64,000 nucleotides of DNA. It comes from Rostratula benghalensis (taxonomy: Eukaryota; Chordata; Aves; Charadriiformes; Rostratulidae). The position numbers and the translations under genes were made by a program. Shown here piece by piece: positions 1-12,600 of the stretch (position 1 is its first letter; the number at the start of each line of letters is the position of its first letter). The DNA lies in the NCBI GenBank assembly GCA_013399305.1, contig VXAI01000193.1, positions 816,843 through 880,842 of the forward strand, written 5' to 3'. The notes beneath the pieces were generated by a model. It searched no databases. It saw only the letters and a program-made list of their open reading frames with translations, and was not told where the DNA came from.

Positions 1-3000
1 GTGAAGGATTACAGTGCAGACTACAAACAAGCAGGGTCCATTTGTGGGAAATAATCTATTAAAGAGAGCATGGTTTAGATAAGCTCTTGTACTTGGTCTT
101 CATCAACCTAGAGCATTCTGATGGTTACAAAGGGCTTGTCTTGGGAAAGATGAGAAGAAGGTCAGCAAAATCCAAAACCTCAAAAGCATGCATCTTTTTT
201 ACAACTTCTAGACCTCATCCTGCAAAACATTTCAGTACTTGGGTCTTCTATGTTTAATAGGGCCCTGACACTGTAATTCCTACCAAAGAAAGTAAACTTG
301 TAATTTGGAAGAGCAGCTCTCTGATTTGTATCGGAATCACCATCTCCCTCCTTGCAGCTGGTGGTTTATGGGGAGGTTGAAAAGGCCAGGTAAAAGCAAA
401 GCACAGCCCGCAGGCTGCGTGTCCGAGAGGCACCTGCCCGCTCCAGATGCCACCCTGCACCACAGTGACTTCCACCCCTTCATAACGACTTACATTTTTT
501 TTGTCTAACATTTCAGAACGCATTTATTTTCTTGTCCTTTTCTGGCTGCCTTCACTGCAAGTATGTTTATTTCAACCAAGCTATTTTTACCTCTTTTGGG
601 TCCCCTCCCTTTGCTCTTTTATCTCCTACCCATGTTTTTCCCATTCCTTTGAGTAGCTGAGAACTAATCCTTTTGTGGGTGGTTTGCAAGAGGTCTATTG
701 GGATTGTCCTTGTGCCTGATTGTTTTGGGTTTTTTTAATCTTACATGGCTACGTATTTTACTTGGCAGTCCTATGTACAGATTTGGTTTTAGTGTTTCAT
801 ATCTGTTTTAATTCAGCCCATAGATGCCTCACAATAGGCAACTTAAAATAAATAAGGATGACATTCAAATAGTTTCACACCACACATGGGCAAGAATAGA
901 GTTGTTGCAATAAAGCATTTCAGTGATAAATGAATTAACAGGCCCAGACAAGAGGTAAACATCCAAAGGCGCCATTATCTAATGGCTTTCATCTCAAAGG
1001 ACCCCAGAGCACTTTATTATATAGCTTTATTTATAAAAGGGAGATAATAAAATATTCTAAAAGACCCAGCATGATATTTGTGCTAGAGTTTGTCATATAC
1101 TTGCAGGTTTTAACAGCTTTTTGATGTCAGATGGTTTGGCATCCTTGTGACTGAGAGATCCTGCCTCGCTCTTTTCTGCTCTGTAGCTTGACTCAGTCTC
1201 TTACTGCTGGGATCCTTCACTGATAAAAACCCTGCAAAATGGGGGAAGGGGATAAAGAACTACAGCTACAGGCCTGTCTCCAGTGACAGAGCAACCCCAG
1301 CTACCTCCAACACAGAGTGCCACCACCACAAACTTGCAGTGGCTTTTGCCAAATCTCATTCCTTAACAAGGACTTGTGCCACCTTCAGCAAAGCATGGGA
1401 ATGACCATATTCTGCAGGTGCTGCTCAAGTAACCTCCACCTGAGGACCAAATACAACCCTCTGGTATAAGTTACCTATTTCTTTTCCTTGCTTCTGGAAA
1501 ATACATGACTCTAGTGCCCCACACCAAGTCCAGTCATGTGGCAGAGAAGGAAACAAAGCACGTAATTTTCTCTTAACACTCGAATGAGGTATCAGTTCAT
1601 CTGGGTAGAAGACTGTGGTCATTTAGACCACCGTTGGCCTAGATACACTGTGCTCCTCATCACCACCTGTGAGAAATGTGGTATAAAATGTCAGGCTGAT
1701 CCCTTGGCATGACACCCACTGCTTCCAGTGACAATGACAAGAAGTAGCAGGAAATTTCAAAACAGCATCCAGAGTTATTAGCTTGCTAATATCCACCCAA
1801 AAATGAACACAAATTGGTGAGCAGCCTTCCGTCAATTATGTGATTGGCATGATTAGAGTTGTTCCAAAAATCTTCAGCTGATCCAAAAATCCTCAAAAAT
1901 AAGCCTCTAATTTTCAACTTAGACTACTATTGGCTCGCAGAAATGGCAAATCTGTGTCTTCAAATTTATTTTAAGTATTTTCAAGGTTTCACCTCCCTAC
2001 TTGTCCCACGTAGTAAGTGAAGAAAACAGCAGACATTCTTCAAGCAGAATTACACATATTAGGAGTGAAATGGCTTTTGAAAATTCTATTTTAAATGAAG
2101 AAATTAAAATAATTTCATTTTGTGACAAAACTCAAATTGAAAGTTGTCATTATCACCAGAATACTACGTAAAATAATATTTATATAATCTAACATGCTCC
2201 ACTGAAACCACATGTGCTGTCCACATGAATATTTTAAAAATATTAAGTAAAACTATGAAGGAAATATTCTATTTCAGAAGAATGGTAGCTAAATCTGTAC
2301 CAACAGAAACTACCACAGTACAGTGTGATGGAATTGTCAGTGCTAAAGAATGCTTATAAAAAGAATTTGGAAAATTAACCATCATCATATTGGATAGCAA
2401 AACCAAAGAAAAGCACCCTCTGCAACCACCTGGAAGTATAAAGGATATTTTAAAAGACATTTTACCCCCGTTTCTAAAGCCTCCTCTACAGTTCACACAC
2501 CTTCTGTAAGGCATTTTATGGGCATCTGCCTCATCTGGTAATATAAGAGCTTTATAAAGTGCAGCTTAAGGGTCATTTCATATGTAAGAGTAGCAATTAT
2601 TTACTCAATAAATTTCCTCCCTTTGTGTATTCAAAACTCAGATCTGCTAACATTCAAGATAAAAAGTTAACACTGCAGTTACTATAATAAAGAGGAAAAG
2701 ATAACATATTTTTTGTTGCTTTCACAACCAAAGGAATATCTTTACTCTTAAATACAACAATTCATTCCATTATACCTGCTTAAACCCACTGGAGTACCAT
2801 GTTAGGCAATAAGAGAGGTAATCTACACTAACCTACAAAACCTTGATTACTGGTGGGATTAAAAGCTCAACTTGATTTTTCAGACTGTAGTGGTATTTGC
2901 AGTACTGAGTAAGTTTGCTGATAAACTGTCTGCATTTCTCAAGCAATTCTGGAGTTAATTGACAATAAGAAGCTTCACTCCATGTACTATCTGACTTTCT

Positions 3001-5670
3001 TTAAGCTTTCACACCTACCCAAGGGAGTCACACTACCATATTTCAGATTCAATTAAATGCCTGTGATTCTCAGTCTTAATAATCACTGCAGCACATAAGT
3101 ACATCAGAGAATTTTTTTAGAACACTTAAAAGTCAAGCTCAACAGGGCAAGTTAGATCTAACATCGCTAATGTTATCATCACCACCACTGAGCTCAATTA
3201 TTAAAACCTCCCATTAATAGGAATTGTGTTATACATCCTTTGGGCACAATCCGCATCGTTTAGAATTGTTCTGAAGTTCCAAACAGGTGATTTCTAAGCT
3301 GAGGAACCAACTGAAACACCATGAGCTGACACAACTTTAAAAAAAACCAACCAAGAAACCCCTTACTCTTATTGCTATACACCTAGAAACTCAAGTTTTT
3401 AAGTTAGCTATGCTGTCCATCAAGGAATCCGTCAAGATTAGCCAGATATACCAAAAAAAAACCCACTGCCCACATGCTATGGGGCCAAATATTACTCATG
3501 ATCAAATTCTGAAGATGAGTCATGAAAATTTATTTTAAAATTAGCTTGTGAAACCAGATCCCAAGAAGAATATTAAGATTGAGAAAGATTAAGACTGAGA
3601 AAAGCAAATGCTACCTGTGTAGAATTACATTGTCTGAGCATTTAATGAAAATTAATTCATCCTCACAGTTCCAAAGATAGTGAAATGGACACGTTAGGTC
3701 CCCACATCCCTGCCATTACTCATAAACTGAGAAATACATCCCAGTTATGGTAAAAAGCTCAGTAAAAAAAGCCCCAATCCTCTGCAGCAACATTCAGCTG
3801 CCCAACAACAGGGCTTCACATTTCTTCATGCCTGCCACTGCATACTTATTGATTTCAGAAACAAGTAATAGAGAGTTTATTCAGGCAACTTTCTCTCATC
3901 CACAGACCACATACAGGCACTGAATGGAAGAGAACTCCAAGAAGTCAGATAATAATAATAAAAAAAAAGGTAATTGAAAACTGAATCATAATATGTATGC
4001 GCCAACACATTCAAAGAAATGAACTGACACAGTAAAACAACTGCAGGTAGTGCTGACATTTCATAACTCCTGATAGCTTAATCTTTCTCTCTGATACACA
4101 ATGGCTGCCTGACAAATTGCTCAAGCTTTACAAAAGAAATAGGAAAAACCTACATGTTGCTCCTGACATCCACCATCAATCCACAAAACGATGAGCAGGA
4201 CTGATATTTCCTATCTACTTTTAACTAGCAGCTATTAAAGTTGTCACCTCTGGTTTGGATCACTCACTACAGAGGATGAAGATATTTTGACCACATCTGA
4301 TAGCTGTTTATGAACCAAGGGGAATTCAGGACCTCAGAATGATAGGTCCAACCCCAGGGCCTGGCAGAAAATCTCTTTAGAAAAGCAGCAGGTACAGCTT
4401 GTCCTCTCTCTGCCTCCTAATCCCTTCCAGGTACTCCTGCGTCTCACAACCATACCTTCCCAAACTCCCACCACATCACCTTCACACTGCCCTGTTCCCC
4501 ACCTCTACCTAAATTCTGAGCTCTTTCCCTTACTCTCGTGGACATTGCTACCACTGAACATGTAATTAATTACACGTTAGGTCCCTACATCAACTTAATA
4601 AAACCTTCTGCTTGAATAAATGCCAGTAAAAACAATAATGGATGTTCATCGCGTAAAATTATCTCTTTTCCAACAGTATAATAATAATACTGGAAGGCTT
4701 ACCCTTTGTATAAAGCAAGTAGAAATAATGTTAACAATTTAGGTGCTACTATTACTTACACCAGCAATTTAAAAACAAGATTTTAATAGCAAGACATTTC
4801 TAATACTACTAGTAATATTAAAAAAACAACCTAAGAAACCAGAGTGCTTTCAGTATTAAAAAGCTTTCAAATTTCTGTCCTGGAGATTACAAACAACCAC
4901 AAGATACTTAAAAGTAACAGCTGCCCCAAAACATAAAGTTTAAATTCTTATAAGTCTGTGTCTTAATATTTTCAGACAGGAGATACACTTGTGACTAAAC
5001 TTCTGTGTATTTCAGTGCAAAAGTCTCACTGTCAGAAGCTATCTTGAAAAACATCCCAAGTGAAGTAACACAATGCCTCCAGCCCAGCAAGAATTTCCAC
5101 CTTGGGTACATATATCAAAACGGTGTTTCTAGTTTAGTTTTGGGGAGCTTGTAGGAAAGAAATACTGAAAGCACATGAACAGCCATAGTAAAAGGAAACA
5201 TTATTTCCTTCAACATAAAACAGCTGAAAAGGCAAAATAAAAGGACAGAAAATTTTCTCCTTTGGTTAGTATGTGACTCATGCCTATTCACAATAGATAA
5301 AAGAATCATTAATTAGAAAATAAGAATATTTAAAGGTCACTGTGAAAATACTATGCATTCACTTAAAACAGTATCACCTAACAGCTTGTCTCATCTACTT
5401 GCACATTTATCAAGGTCCATATGAATTTTTAGCTCAACATAGAACATTTGGTTTGCATTTTATGAAGTTAGGTGAAAGTAAAGTACAACACAATAGAGAC
5501 TGCATGAGGTCCCCAGATCAAATGGTTTAGTTCCTTATTGGCTTCCTTTTCTGTGGAACAGAACTTTTTCATGGCTGTTATTTTTTCAACAGCTTTACTT
5601 ACATGAATTTATTTTATCTGGCAGTATATAGAACAAATCCTTTCACTTCCATATATATGTATCTATACAT

Positions 5671-6133
5671 ATCATAGTTTCAGTTGGAAGGGACCTTTAA
5701 AGGCCCAACCTCCTTGTAATGAGCAGAGACATCTTCTAACTAGATCAAGTTGCTCAAAGTCCTGTCGAACCTGGCCTTGAATGTTTCCAAGGATGGAGCA
5801 TCTACCACCTCTCTGGGCAACCTGTTCCTGTGTTTCATCACCCCCCATTGTAAGAAATTTCTTCCTCCTATCTAGCCTAAATCTTCCCTCTTTTAGTTTA
5901 AAGCCTACCCCTTGTCCTATTGCTACAGACTCTGTTAAAAAGTTTGTCCCCTTCTTTCCTGTAGACTCCCTTTAAGTACCAGAAGGCTACAACAAGGTCT
6001 CCCCAGAGCCGCCTTCTCCAGGCTCAACAACCCCACCTCTGTCAGCCTGTCCTCATAAAAGAGGTGCTCCAACCTTCTCATCATCTTTGTGTCCCTCCTC
6101 CGGACTCATTCCAAAAAGTACATATCCTTCCTA
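5671..6133 (-). repeat. CR1 LINE fragment (3' end of ORF2 and 3'UTR)
   Basis: The plus strand shows the reverse complement of the CR1 3' region: a degenerate ATCATAG terminus, GTTGGAAGGGACCT, then the strings coding the C-terminal ORF2 tail (CTCTGGGCAACCTGTTCC and following), through to CTTTGTGTCCCTCCTC. It is 5'-truncated like most avian CR1 and has many substitutions, so it is old. Confidence 0.95.
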
Positions 6134-6390
6134 AGATATAAGTAGGTATGTAAAATGCAACTTTATATGATGCTTTCTAGTTACATGAACAATCTTAAGT
6201 CCTTCAAGTCTTATAAACAAGCTTCAATTATTGACAAAATTATGCATCAAAGCTGCAGAAAGAGCAACTAAAATAAAAATGTGGCTGTAGAAAAATATCA
6301 TATACACACAGAAACAAATTTACATGCATTTGCTTCAAATAGTACTTTAAGTTCATCTATTTTTATACAAGGCATCGCCCTCTCCCATCT

Positions 6391-6625
6391 CAGAACCACA
6401 GAATGATATGGGGTTTGAAAGGACCTCTGGAGAACATCCAGTCCAATCCCCCTGCCAAACCCAGAGCAGGCTGCACAGGAACTTGTCCAGGTGGGGTTTG
6501 AATGTCTCCAGAGATGGAGACTCCACCACCTCTCTGGGCAGCCTCTTCCGGGGCTCTGCCACCCTCAAAGTGAAGAAGTTCCTCCTCATGTTGAGATGGA
6601 ACTTCTTATGTTCAAGATCCCCCAG
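6391..6625 (-). repeat. Short CR1 LINE fragment
   Basis: It begins at its 3' terminus with CACAGAATGATATGGGG and carries GACCTCTGGAGA and CTCTCTGGGCAGCC. The minus-strand frame preserves [12 protein letters not shown] and LDKFLC, typical of the CR1 ORF2 tail. Homology fades after TTCTTATGTTCAAG. It lies only about 260 bases from the preceding copy and is closer to a different subfamily (GATATGGGG 3' end). Confidence 0.93.
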
Positions 6626-8554
6626 GATCTCAGGCATAAGGTGGCTCATTTCAGTTGTCAGCAGCAGCTCAAGACCTTCAGGATGGCAAAGCAACTTACA
6701 ACTGTAATTACTGACACCTGCAATTACTGACACTCACTGCTAGTCATCTCCCTATCCAGGATAATCACCACCACATCTCACTTCCACACTTGGAGACAAT
6801 TTTCACACATACTCCAGAGACCGGAATGGTTACCACAATGAACCCAATCAAACTCCACCTCTAGTTATGGCCTTTAATAATACATAATAACATTGTGTCA
6901 AAGCCTGATTTGAATCTGGTTAACCAAAGAATGACTTTATGGCAGCCAGAAGACATAATAATAAGGTATAATTGGTTGCATGAGTAGTATGTAGTAAAAT
7001 GACAATATTCTAATCTAATTTGTTAACCTCCCAGCTGGACTTGTTTCTTCTGGAGAAAGTATTTAAAGCAGGACAAATCTTATCCTTATTAACTAGTATT
7101 AACTGAAACACTGCTTCAAAAGACTTCTGATTTCCTTCAAACACAAAACCATATATATATTCCAATATACATTTCTCAATTAACAAGTCCTGGTTTATGT
7201 TTTCTGACTTGCCTTTTTATAACCTTTATAGCTTGAGTATTACTAATATTTGAGACACCTTATGTCACGCAGACTTCCCGCACAAGTAGCATGCAGGATC
7301 TGGGTTCCCCAATGAGTAAAAAGACTACTAAATCTGAAGAAACCATTGAGGGCATGGAAGCAGTCAGAATGCTGAATGCAATGAAATTTAAATGAAACAC
7401 GTAAATGTTTGATGGTGTTTCACAGAAAAACAGCAATTCCTACTTTAACATCTGTGATCAACGGGGTGTCTTGTGGGCAACAGTGAAATTGCTAAGATGA
7501 CATACGTGAGAAAACATTTATGTTATGCACCGATAAACATAACTTATGCTAACAGCTCACTTTGTACAGGAAAGCAATCTGAGCCTGTCATCCTAACATC
7601 AAATGTTCTTCCATTTCATACACTTTATTTAGTACTGGTCCCATTTAGGTCATGAAATATATGCCTAACTCAAGACATTACTAGAACAAGAAGTGACAGG
7701 TACTCTCAAACCACAGCCTTTCTTAGTCACTTAGTCCTCTGCATACTTTTAAGACATCTAATTTCAAGGCAACACATTTTGAGCATCCATTCCCTACAGT
7801 AAATACAACTCCCTTCACAGCAACACCATTTATTAATTAACCAGGAGTTTAACATGATCACTTCTGTGCAGCAGCAGAGAACACAGCTTTATTGTAGGCT
7901 CCTGGAAGACTGCTGAACTGAGGAGTGAGATATTGGGGTATTACCAGGCTCACAACATACTTCACAGGGCCAAATCAAAATTAAGGGAAGGGAAAGAATA
8001 AGGAATTTCCCTATGATAATCCTAACATAAAGGCCTGTTTGAATCCCTTATAAACTAAGCTCTCTAGTATGCAATCAACACTCCATTTACCAATAGCAGA
8101 GCATCAGGAATCAGTCTTTGTATTCTGAAACCAGCCTTTTGGGATATCTTCACAAGTGCACCCTTTAAAGATAAGGTCAGCAGTTTCTTCTCTTCAGCTT
8201 AGTGACAGATTTTGTTCCTGAATTCTGACTCTCTTGAAGTTACCCTTGTATCCAACAGCTTTGACTTCCATCTGCATTTTAACTACCTCTGCCTGTAATT
8301 CCACATGAGGATTTTGACTATGCTTTCCAACTACTTGACTACTCAGAATATCATCTGGATTCATCTTCAGAAAAAATGTTCTGTGCCTCCTCTAGCACAT
8401 ACATTTGTTCTCTCATTATAGCCAAATTTGAATGGTTTTTCTCCACAATTTTGCATATTTAGCACTTCCTGCCTGCCTTCAAGAGTTCTGGATTTTTGAT
8501 GTTGCTCTACCAGTTTAGGTGCAAAGGATTTCACCCAGACTTACAAAGAGATTT

Positions 8555-9632
8555 CACAGAATCACAGAATGGTTGGTGTTGGAAGGAACCTCTGGAAGGT
8601 CCAAGCTCCCTGCTCAAGCAGGGATATGTAGTCAGTTGCCCAGGAATGTGTTCAGATGGCTTTTGAGTATTTCCAAGGATGGAGATTCCACAAACTCTCT
8701 GGGCAACCTGAGCCAGTTGCCTTCACAGTTAAAAAGTGTTTCCTGATGTTCACAGAGAACCTCTTGTGGATTAGTTTGTGTCCACTGCCTCTGTACTGAG
8801 CATGGAGCCTGGTTCCATCTTCTGTGCATCCTCCCTTCAGGTATTTATACACATTGTTAAGATCCTCCTCTTCAGGGTGAACAGTCCCCCCTTTCTCAGC
8901 CTTTCCTCGAACCATGACTATGTGAGGTGCTCCAGTCCCTTCATCATCCTTGTGGCACTTCACTCAACTCTCTCCAGTAAGTCCATGTCTCTCTTGTACT
9001 GCAGAGCCCCCCAGAACTGGACACAGTCCTCCAGATGTGGCCTTCAGCAATGCCGTGCAGAGGGGAAGGATCATCTCCCTCAACTTGCTGGCAATACTTG
9101 TCCAAATGAGGACACCATTTGCCACAATGGCACATTGTTTGCTCATGTTCAACTCAGCATCCACCAGGACCCCCAGGTCCTTTTCTGCAAAGATCCCTTC
9201 CAGCTGGGTGGCCCTGGCATAGATAGGTACATGAGGTTCTTCATTCCCAGGTGCAGGACTCTGCACTTCTGATTGAAGTTCATGAGGCACACATCAGCCC
9301 ACGTCTCCAGCCTGTCAAGGTCCTTCTGTATGGCAGCACAACCCTCTAACATATGAGCCACTCCCCTCAGTTTGGTGTCATCTGCAAACTTGCTGAGGGG
9401 AAGCTCTGCCCCATTATCCAATCGTTAATGAAGATGTCAAACAAGACTGAACTCAGTATTGATCCCTGGGGTACACCACCAGTGTACCTCAACTAGACTT
9501 AGGACTAGTGCCACTTACAACCACCCTCTAGGCTGAGCCATTCAACCACTTTTCACTCCACCTCACTGTCTACTTATCCAGCCTGTACACCAACAGCTTG
9601 CCTGTGAGAATCTTACGGGAGACAGTGCTGCC
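8555..9632 (-). repeat. Longer CR1 LINE with reverse-transcriptase remnant
   Basis: The 3' end shows tandem ATTCTGTG octamers (CACAGAATCACAGAATGG on plus). Reading the minus strand toward 5', it includes the ORF2 tail and a reverse-transcriptase segment with the catalytic motif as KFADDTKLRGVAHMLEG and a LDRLETWAD stretch, then an upstream ILSSVLFDIFIND-like segment. The frame is broken by shifts (pieces at 8632-8829, 8964-9290 and 9149-9421). It is 5'-truncated near 9632, after a conserved GGGAGACAGTG. Not functional. Confidence 0.95.
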
Positions 9633-12600
9633 TGTTGTCTGCAGAGAACAACCAAAATTGCCAAATCAGGCTCCACCAACACACATCTTAACACCAACCC
9701 GAGAACCCTGCTGCTAATCAGGGCAAGGGGTCCGAACTTCTTCCTACCACAGTGTCCTTTTAAATAGCAGAGTACATCCACTGTACTTTGCAGTTTCTTT
9801 ACATTCTGAACAGGCTAAACAAAGATGTACTTTCTTCATTAGTAAAGTCATCTGTGTACATTTCCTTAGAATGCAAAAAACTGAAGAATATATAAGGATA
9901 CTATTTTCCAATACACTGATCTGTCAAATAATTCCAGAACTGCAACACCACAATTCTGTTTTGAAAACTTAAAACCAGTACTTATTTTTGAAAGTTCACA
10001 AAACTTTCCCCAATTCAACTTCATTTTCATTACTTTTTGTAACATTTTTGTTATACAAGTGCATTACTTCCCTTTAATCTGCTTCCTTTTGCTTCTGATG
10101 CAAAGAGAATACAAAGAACTCCATCAGAAGTTCACACGTGTTCACAGAAGATTGCTATCAGAGCAGAGATTCTGGTTGCCCAAGGACAAGTGCCTATAAA
10201 ATTTCTTTTGTCTCTCCTACTACAATCGAGCTACACTTGACAAGCAATTACTTGGTGCTTGGTGTTCAATTATATTGTGAAATGTTTATGGTTTGTAATA
10301 GGGATCTTATCTGTTCAGACTATCTGTAATTTGATGAATTCCTCTGGGAAGTGTTTAAACCAAGGCAGAGTCCTTAATGATTATTATGGCTCAGAAATGC
10401 TACCATAAAACCTGATTTTTTCACTATTCAGATGCTCAGTATGTATGTATGCATATACAAGGCCTTCAGAATCACACATTGGGTTGTGACCTTCTTTATT
10501 CAGACGGTGCTCACTCCTATTCCAAGCTTAGGTATCAACTATCAGTAGTAATCTCATCTATTCACTACAGCTCACCGCATCATTACATCCCAAATTATCA
10601 TGGCAAAAAACCTGTTCCTATCCAGAGCAATAGGGTATCTTCACCCCAATTCAAAAGGCAAGAGATGCATCTTGGACATATCATTACTTTGCAATATTCA
10701 TGTTGTTATCTTTCAACAATTTAACAGGAATAAAAGCTTAGGGTATGTTCCTCATAAAGCTGAGCTTGATTCCACTTCAAACTTTTTTTGAGTAGAATTA
10801 TCTAACAAGAAGACTGTAGCCATCTGTTATAGCACAGTAAAATGTTAACACTGATGACCCGCTTACAAAAATAATTAGTTTTGTTTAGAAGCTAAGAGTA
10901 CTGTTTTCATTTCATATATTCCTTTTATTTTTTTCTTATCTAGCCTTGAGGGATGATTTTCTAGATGCTTGTTAAAACAAAAAAGAAAAACCCATAATTT
11001 AAAATTTCCCAAAGCAGACAACCTATCCTTTGCAGGAAACACACTGCATATACGTGACTGCAGCGATAAATCAGTGCGGCATTGCCAACTCACACTACTC
11101 AGCTCAGCTGGAGTGCTATCAGACAGTTTGCTTCACTAAGGACAAATATAATCCTGTACCTTCCTAAGAGGAGAGTGCTCTGAGCAGCCAACCTCCCCTG
11201 AACATGAAGAGCTCACAGAGGCTGGGATTCTGAGGCAACTGAGAAAGATGTGACGGACAGATGGAAAGGGCCAAGTATTTGTGGAATCAGAAGATGAGCG
11301 TGGCCGGAAAAAAACCCAGTATCACAAAGACACAAAACCCACATTGAAAGCTGTCATACTTCCTAGAGTGAACAAACTCTACAGAAGGTGTACCAGAACA
11401 GTTTAGGCCACACCTTGGGGTTTGCAAACTGATACAGGGCACAGAATTGGGAAGCAGAGGGACTGCTATTTGTCCCTTAAGGGAAAGAGATCAATCCCTT
11501 CCAACTTCCAGCTCCATTTATTTCCTTCGCTACCTCTTTTAAGCAAAGACTGAAAAAGACACTTCTTGCATGCCACAAAGTGTATCTAAGCTTCATCAGA
11601 AGTTTAAAAGATTGGTAAGAAAAAGACTAACAATGAGGTTTAAAATGTATTTTGGCTCTTTTAATACTTGTTTTAAGAAATTAAAGTACTCAAGCACCAA
11701 GTGAGAGTAGGCAGTTTGAGAAGGAGCCTGCATGAAATGCCAATGTGTTTGTCCTTTCTGAAAATAATTAGTCAGAAAAGCCTAACAACACTAATCACCA
11801 TACAAATTTAGCAGAGACAGCCCAGTCGGGCGCTGGACCTAGTCTCCTACAAGTCACTTCCCACAGAAGCACTAATTTCTGCCTGTCTTTGTAGCACTCT
11901 GTTTCTGTAGCCATAACAGTTTAAGGACAAGGGAAGGGCAATGGTTTGTGCAGCCTTGTAAAAACTAGGCAAGCATTCATAAATACAACTCTACTTCAGA
12001 ACCTTGTATGCCCAAAAGCTTGGCTGTCTTTTCCAATTATACTAGCTTTCTTTAACAAAAAAAAAGATTGTATTTCTGCCAACAAACCTTGTCCTGTCTT
12101 CTGTGTGCAGTGACAGAAAAGCAGGAGAGAAGATCTGCAGTACCACTGCAGTTTACATCAGCGAATGTCTTGTAACATTGAGGCTTCTGTAGCCAGAAGG
12201 CATCATTACAGTATCCCTCTACCTCACGATTTTTTAAATGTTCACCACTAACAACTGTTCCAGCCGTGTCTGAAGGCAACAACTGGAAGAAGGTACCCAG
12301 GGTGTCAAGACTCACAGGCTGACTTGTTTTTCCGTCCAGGAATCATAATAAGAATCACATTTAAAGTTTAAGGTTCAAATGCCAGATACAATTAAGAGAA
12401 AGGTTTTTTTAAAAAAAGAAAGGCTTACTATACTTTGCTATATTCTTACCAGTAACACTACAAACCAAAAAAATACTATTGAAAAGGTTTGTTTCCTTAA
12501 AATAGAAGCTACAGACTTCTGGAAAGAATCTGCTCTGCCAGAATTGCTCAGAATTTTCACATACAAGCTCAGAAAGGTGAGGAGAATAAAAAATAGCTGC

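Noticed and set aside
990..1060. Resemblance of CCCAGAGCACTTTATTATA to old repeat tails with CAAAGCACTTTA.
   Set aside because: The match is too short and the flanks show no further similarity.
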